DNA of 39,907 nt from positions 1-39,907 of the forward strand of contig JAULBX010027219.1 of assembly GCA_032358255.1 (NCBI GenBank). Direction: 5' to 3'. Source of the stretch: Heterotrichella gracilis. Taxonomy: Eukaryota > Sar > Xanthophyceae > Tribonematales > Xanthonemataceae. Below the pieces are notes generated by a model, which ran no database searches, was not told the DNA's origin, and saw only the letters and a program-made list of their open reading frames with translations. The position numbers were made by a program, and so were the translations under genes. The stretch's first letter is position 1. Every line of letters starts with the position of its first letter. This document shows positions 35,588 to 39,907 of this stretch, in pieces.

Positions 35588-38294
35588 TCATGTGGGTGGC
35601 GGGTACCTCCTGGCTTGGTCCTTCACCTTTCTCCGGTAGTCCGCCATGCGCTGCGTGAACATGAGGAAGGCATCGGCCTGGGCGGGGGAGTTGGGGTTGG
35701 GGGTGTCCAGGAGCTCCTGCGGGGCCAGAGGTGGTGGAGAGGTTTGAAATAGCTATCGTCAAATAAACTAATAAAATTTGGACGAGAAATTGAAGTAAAA
35801 AAAACACATGTAGTGGGCGTGGCTAGGAGCTCCTGCGGGGGGCAGAGGGGGGAAATGTGAGTGGCGGCGCGGGGGGGGAGGGTGTGACAAACCAGCTGGC
35901 CGGATTAGCAGTCAAGTGCAAGACTGACATAAAGCTCGCCCACTGCGGCAACACTATTCCCCCCACAATGTTATTTGTTGTCGTCACCCACGGGACACGT
36001 GGACTGTCCACACACACGCCTTGCTGCACCCCCTCCCTACCCCGCCCGCCCGCCCTGCCACGCAGCTGTACAATACATCATCCGGTGAACAGCCGCATGC
36101 ATCAGAGCTGTGCTGCAACTAAGCTTGCACACGCCGCGCCAGGGCTGTGCACGTAGTGCCGGAGGGATGCATTGCAGGCGACTCACACTACCCCCTGGTT
36201 GATGTCAAACCTGCACACCCCGTTGACCCCGTTCACCCCGTTCACCCCGCGCCCTGTGCACCCCCCCCACCCTGCCGACCGCACCTGAACGCCCAGCAGG
36301 ATCCGGTGGTGATCTACGGCTGCAGCCCTCGTCTTCAGGATATACTAGCACTGTTATCGTACATGGATAGGTTATACTTTTACATTGTGTTATGATTTAA
36401 AAAATATATGCATCATTACCATACCTGAATGCCCAGCAGGATCTGTTTGATGGTGATGGAGGGCCGCCAGCCCTCGTCCTCGTTCAGGATGGACAAGCAT
36501 ACCGTGCCCGAGGGGTAGACGTTAGGGTGGAAGAACTCGGAGGGGAACTTGCACTGCAGCCAAAGGGGGGAGAGGTTTAGGGTTTAGGGTTACGTGATTA
36601 GGGTTAAGGCTTGGGGACTGAGCCTGGGGAGGGACATAAGGTAGGGTGGAAGAGCTCGGAGGGGAAGATGCACTGCGAGCAAGGGGAGTAAAGTGGGGGT
36701 GAGGAGAAGGAAGAACATGCAGGGGTGCACCCACAAACGCGAAAATTCAACAGCGGAATTTTCCAACACCATGTTGAACATTATTTACCTGTGTCTATGG
36801 CTGTTAAGCTATTCCGGCAGTGTGAGGTAAACCGGCCACAAATAATGTGTGCGGCATGCCCACTTATTGGGGTTTAATTAGGGTTTACCACCCACCTTTG
36901 GTGGCTTGGCAGGGTAGTCCTCGCTGAATTCCATAGTGAGCGGGAAGAACCCCCCCTCCCAGTCTGTATCGTCTTTCCCTGGGATGAAGCACTTCCACTT
37001 GAGGTGGTTGGTGGACCTGCGGTGAGGGGTTTAGGGTTTTCAGGGTGTGCGGTATCATCCTTCCCAGGGATGAAGCACATCCATCTGCCATGAGGGTTTT
37101 GGGCTTGAGGGTTTGCGGCTTTGAAGCCATGGGATGGAGCGATGACCATCCTGGCAGCATGGTCAGCAGTGCTGTGTGGTGGGTGGTGTTGAGTGGTGGG
37201 TGGTGCTATGTGGTGGGTGGTGCTATGTGGTGGGTGGTGCCGCGGCTGTGTACGTGGGTGGTGAGTCAATGGGTGCTAAGTGGTGGGAGGGTGCAAGGGT
37301 GTGGCCATCAGTGCGGCAGCGCCGCATGGTGGGCACTGCCATGTGGTGGGTGATGCGGCGTGGTGGGTGGTGCTGCCTAGTGCATGCTGCTTTGTCATGG
37401 GTGGTGGGTGGTGGGTGGTGGCGCCAGGTCAGTAGTGTGTGTGGTGTGTGGGTACAGGGATGGTGGGCATCAGTGGGGCAGCGCCGCATGGTGGGTGGTG
37501 CGGGGTGCGGCATGGTGGGGGGTGGGGGTGCCGCACGGTGGTTGGGGGGAGATGCAGCATGGTGGGGGGTGGGGGTGGGGGGTGCGCACAGTGATGGACC
37601 TGCTGTGCCGTGCAGTAGATGGTGCAAGCGAGTGCATGGCTGACTGCTAGGGCAATGCATCGCTGACTGCTACCCTAAAGAACCCTAAATTACCCGGAGG
37701 GCTTGTCCATGGGCCACGCCTTGCGCTCTTCTGCTAGTCAGATCCCCGCTACACACAACATCACCCCAGGGTGGAAAACCCTTGGTCGGGGTTTCAGAAA
37801 CTACCTTTTGCTGTGGTTTACACCCTACACCCTTCAACCTCCCCACCCTACCCCCTAGCAAAACCCTGTTTACCCGTATGCGTTGCACTCAGGCCGCGCA
37901 TGGAACCCGAATGGCATGTCCCTGCGCCCTGAAACTCAATACTCTAGACCTGAACCCTCAACCACGCCTTGCGCACCCCAGCCAGGCCTCACAACTCCCA
38001 TTTTGCTACCGAGGCACATGGTTTCATACGCTGCTACTCGCCGCCACTGCACCCTAAACCCTAGACCCTACACAAAGACTCACCCGTCTGCAGTCCCCTC
38101 GAGCGCGCATGGAACGCAAAGGGCTTGTCCCTGCGCCTCTACACCCTACATCTAAACCTTAAACCCTAAACCCTAAAGGAAACAAGCACTTACCCGTCTG
38201 CATTCCCCTCTGGCCGCGCATGGAATCCGAAGGGCTTGTCCCTGCGCCAAGCCTTGCGCTCTTCTGCTAGCCGGCCCCGCGCTATACCCGACAT
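35588..38294 (-). CDS. UBC9: SUMO-conjugating enzyme E2 (UBC9)
   Basis: Minus-strand exons 38294-38194, 37016-36896, 36553-36425 and 35716-35588 join in phase (2, 0, 0) to 480 nt, 159 residues, the standard UBC9 length. It starts [20 protein letters not shown], the diagnostic UBC9 N-terminus that binds SUMO and E1. It continues [20 protein letters not shown], then [16 protein letters not shown] with the catalytic cysteine at residue 93 exactly as in the human enzyme, then [18 protein letters not shown] and [17 protein letters not shown], and ends RYPPPT. UBC9 accepts SUMO from the E1 as a thioester and transfers it to lysines of mainly nuclear targets. It appears complete. Copies of its exon edges lie in introns 1-3 and the 3' flank. 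Confidence 0.96.
35815..35850 (-). repeat. Copy of UBC9 exon 4 5' edge
   Basis: ggctaggagctcctgcggggggcagaggggg repeats the exon 4 edge (ccaggagctcctgcggggccagaggtgg, 35707-35734), acceptor included, in intron 3. Confidence 0.75.
36283..36684 (-). repeat. Copies of both edges of UBC9 exon 3
   Basis: About 36283-36340 copies the 3' end (cctgaacgcccagcaggatc..., donor GT lost). About 36640-36680 copies the 5' end (ggtggaagagctcggagggg then aagatgcactgcgagc, acceptor kept). The real exon 36425-36553 lies between them. Confidence 0.8.
37040..37095 (-). repeat. Copy of part of UBC9 exon 2
   Basis: gtatcatccttcccagggatgaagcacatccatctg resembles exon 2 at 36966-37000 (gtatcgtctttccctgggatgaagcacttccacttg). 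It has no usable acceptor. Confidence 0.75.
37160..37620. repeat. GGTGGGTGGTG-rich minisatellite
   Basis: Degenerate tandem units of the type tatgtggtgggtggtgc fill much of UBC9 intron 1. The plus strand is strongly G-rich, so the antisense of the UBC9 transcript carries the G runs. Confidence 0.7.
37688..38140 (-). repeat. Three copies of UBC9 exon 1
   Basis: About 38087-38140, 37880-37935 and 37690-37770 resemble exon 1 (38194-38294). The last one covers the start-codon half (gccttgcgctcttctgctag, then aacatcacc where the exon has gacattacc), so the initiation codon itself is altered. All lie downstream in intron 1, among ccctaaacccta tracts. Confidence 0.8.
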
Positions 38295-39907
38295 TACCCT
38301 AGAGTGTCGGGGCAGGGGATGGGTGGGGGGTGGGCGGGCGTGTGGGTGGGTGGGGAGGGGGAGGGGTGTGCCCTGTGGTTGCTCAGTTGGGCCTGCAGCA
38401 AGGGGTGGTGGGGTGGGTGTGGATGGTGTGCGGGGGTGCTGGGCTGGAGGGATTGGGGGGTGGACGAATGGTGGGGTGGTGGTGGGATATGGATGAAGTG
38501 CGGTGCAAAGGTCGCACAGCCTGCGCACCCTAAAACCCTAAGACGCAAACCCTAAACCCTGGCGGCCGGGGCACAGGGCCTGCCCTGCACCCCATGGAAT
38601 ACATCCAAACCTTTGAAACTCTTAAACCCTAACCCCTCCACTTTGACCGCACCAGCCACCGTCACCACCTGCCACTATGTCTCCACACACAACCCACCGC
38701 CCAACAGCCATATACAACTGTCGCCGCATGGGTGCGGCAAACCCTAAGCCTTGAACCCTAAACCCAAAGAGCACTGGGGCTGCTAGGGTATGCGCTGTGC
38801 AAAGGGTACAGACCCTTGCCGGGGTAAGTACATGTGGGGGGGTGCAAACCCTAACAGGGTATTGTGCACTGTCGGCACCAGGTTTCGCCTCTGCAAGCAT
38901 ATGAAACAAAGATAAAGGGGGCCATTCTACGCACCACTTTGCCCCCCCTCCCTGCATGCATGCATATACAAGCAAGCGCGCACCCATAACTACAGGGAAG
39001 GATGTCTACCTAAGCGCAGGCTTATCAATATCAATGTGGTTCCAGTAAGGCAAACTTTATGCGTGAGAAACAAGACTTTATGCGTGAGAAACAGCTACTT
39101 CTTCCTTGCACAATGACAACGCCTGCATGGAAGGGCATAGGGAGACGGGTATAGCAATACACGGCGGTATGCATGCACGCCATGTGTACACGCCATCTTG
39201 ACCCCGCTAACGGGATCAAACCCCAGACTAGACTAACAACAACCTCCCAAAAGTCAAGAGGGTATGTGTGCGCGTATGCAGGGTGGGGCAGGGTATGTTG
39301 AGGGGGTCACCTGGTATTGCGCACTAAACCTTGATGTGCACCACCCATGACAAGAACGCCGGTAGGGTCTGCTGTAGTTGCCAACAACTGGACAGGGCTG
39401 TGCACCGCTATATCCCGCTGGTTCTGCCACAGGTGAAACCGCCACCGGCTGCTGACGCTTGGAGCTGCGCAACCAGTTTCTGTACAGCAATCACCTCCAC
39501 GAGCGATGGTGTGGTATGGTACGCAGGAAGGCGGCTCGGTATGCGAATGGCGCAGGGTTTTGTTCTTGAAGCAGGCGCAATATGCATAGCATCTACCGGT
39601 AGAAGGGTTAACAACGGTGCCTGCTCCTTGTTCTTGCCTTTTTGGGTCGTGCCGGTGGTTGTTTTGTTTTTGAAATCAAACCCATATTTATTTTCGCGGC
39701 TCAACAGAGTTGGCAATCCCCATCCCTGCTCGATCTTGGGGACGAAAGAAAGGAACTCCCTTTTGTTCTAGGGTTTTACTGGGGATTAAACATAGTTTTC
39801 TGGGATTATCCTCTGTTCTGGCAAACAGGGTTTCTTGCAGTCCTCTGGTTGGTCTCTTTTCCTGAATTTTTAGTGTGCAGTTTGGGTGTTGGGAGAGTTT
39901 TGAGGTT
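38295..39907. other. UBC9 upstream region and right edge
   Basis: The UBC9 promoter should lie just above 38294, in a G-rich plus-strand stretch (38310-38480). No exon could be assigned. A 21-base-spaced direct repeat (actttatgcgtgagaaaca at 39054 and 39075) is present. Frames open on both strands at 39331-39771 match nothing I know. Confidence 0.4.

Noticed and set aside
16779..38560. True telomere or subtelomere
   Set aside because: TTTAGGG-like units are short, degenerate, in both orientations and confined mostly to introns between ordinary genes, so they are interstitial.
39331..39771. Plus- and minus-strand frames near the right edge as a gene
   Set aside because: Both strands are open over the same bases, with no motif or splice context.

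Overview
The window is nuclear DNA of a eukaryote, most likely a chlorophyte green alga. The genes are rich in GT-AG introns. Their products match plant/algal families: phosphoethanolamine cytidylyltransferase with a plant-type N-terminal membrane segment, Sec61 beta, an OPA3-like protein and the SUMO E2 UBC9. Introns and spacers are littered with degenerate plant-type telomere repeats (TTTAGGG, TTTTAGGG and their complement). A chlamydomonadalean such as a Haematococcus relative is possible, but I cannot fix the genus.

Layout from left to right: the last exon of a PRXL2-type AhpC/TSA protein (+, 791-922, with a spare copy at 620-691); SEC61B (-, 3777 to about 2370); phosphoethanolamine cytidylyltransferase PECT (+, about 4360-9188), divergent from SEC61B; an unassigned two-exon gene tail (+, 10612-10889); OPA3-like (+, 11724-13417); a second unassigned two-exon tail (+, 14470-14908); a very large secreted-protein gene (-, 31884-16359); and UBC9 (-, 38294-35588). 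No rRNA, tRNA, CRISPR array or transposase was recognised.

The large minus-strand gene is the main discovery. I could join 24 exons through 23 GT-AG introns whose phases all agree. They give one open frame of 5040 nt (1679 residues) from a signal peptide to a stop. The protein is rich in Asn/Gln/Ser/Thr/Gly/Ala and has about 40 N-glycosylation sequons. After the signal peptide it has only two cysteines, in a CGAFGC motif. It carries proline-rich segments and ends in a basic SPPPKKR heptad tail. I recognise no described family; it looks like an extracellular matrix or cell-wall fibre-forming glycoprotein.

The second discovery is genomic. In PECT, OPA3, UBC9, the large gene and the PRXL2 fragment, most exons have one to five decayed copies of an exon edge in the adjoining intron or flank. 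Copies of 5' edges lie upstream and copies of 3' edges lie downstream, as expected from many independent short tandem duplications across splice junctions. Several copies abut telomere-like TTTAGGG/CCCTAAA tracts. Some keep good splice sites and an open frame, so they could act as decoy or alternative exons.
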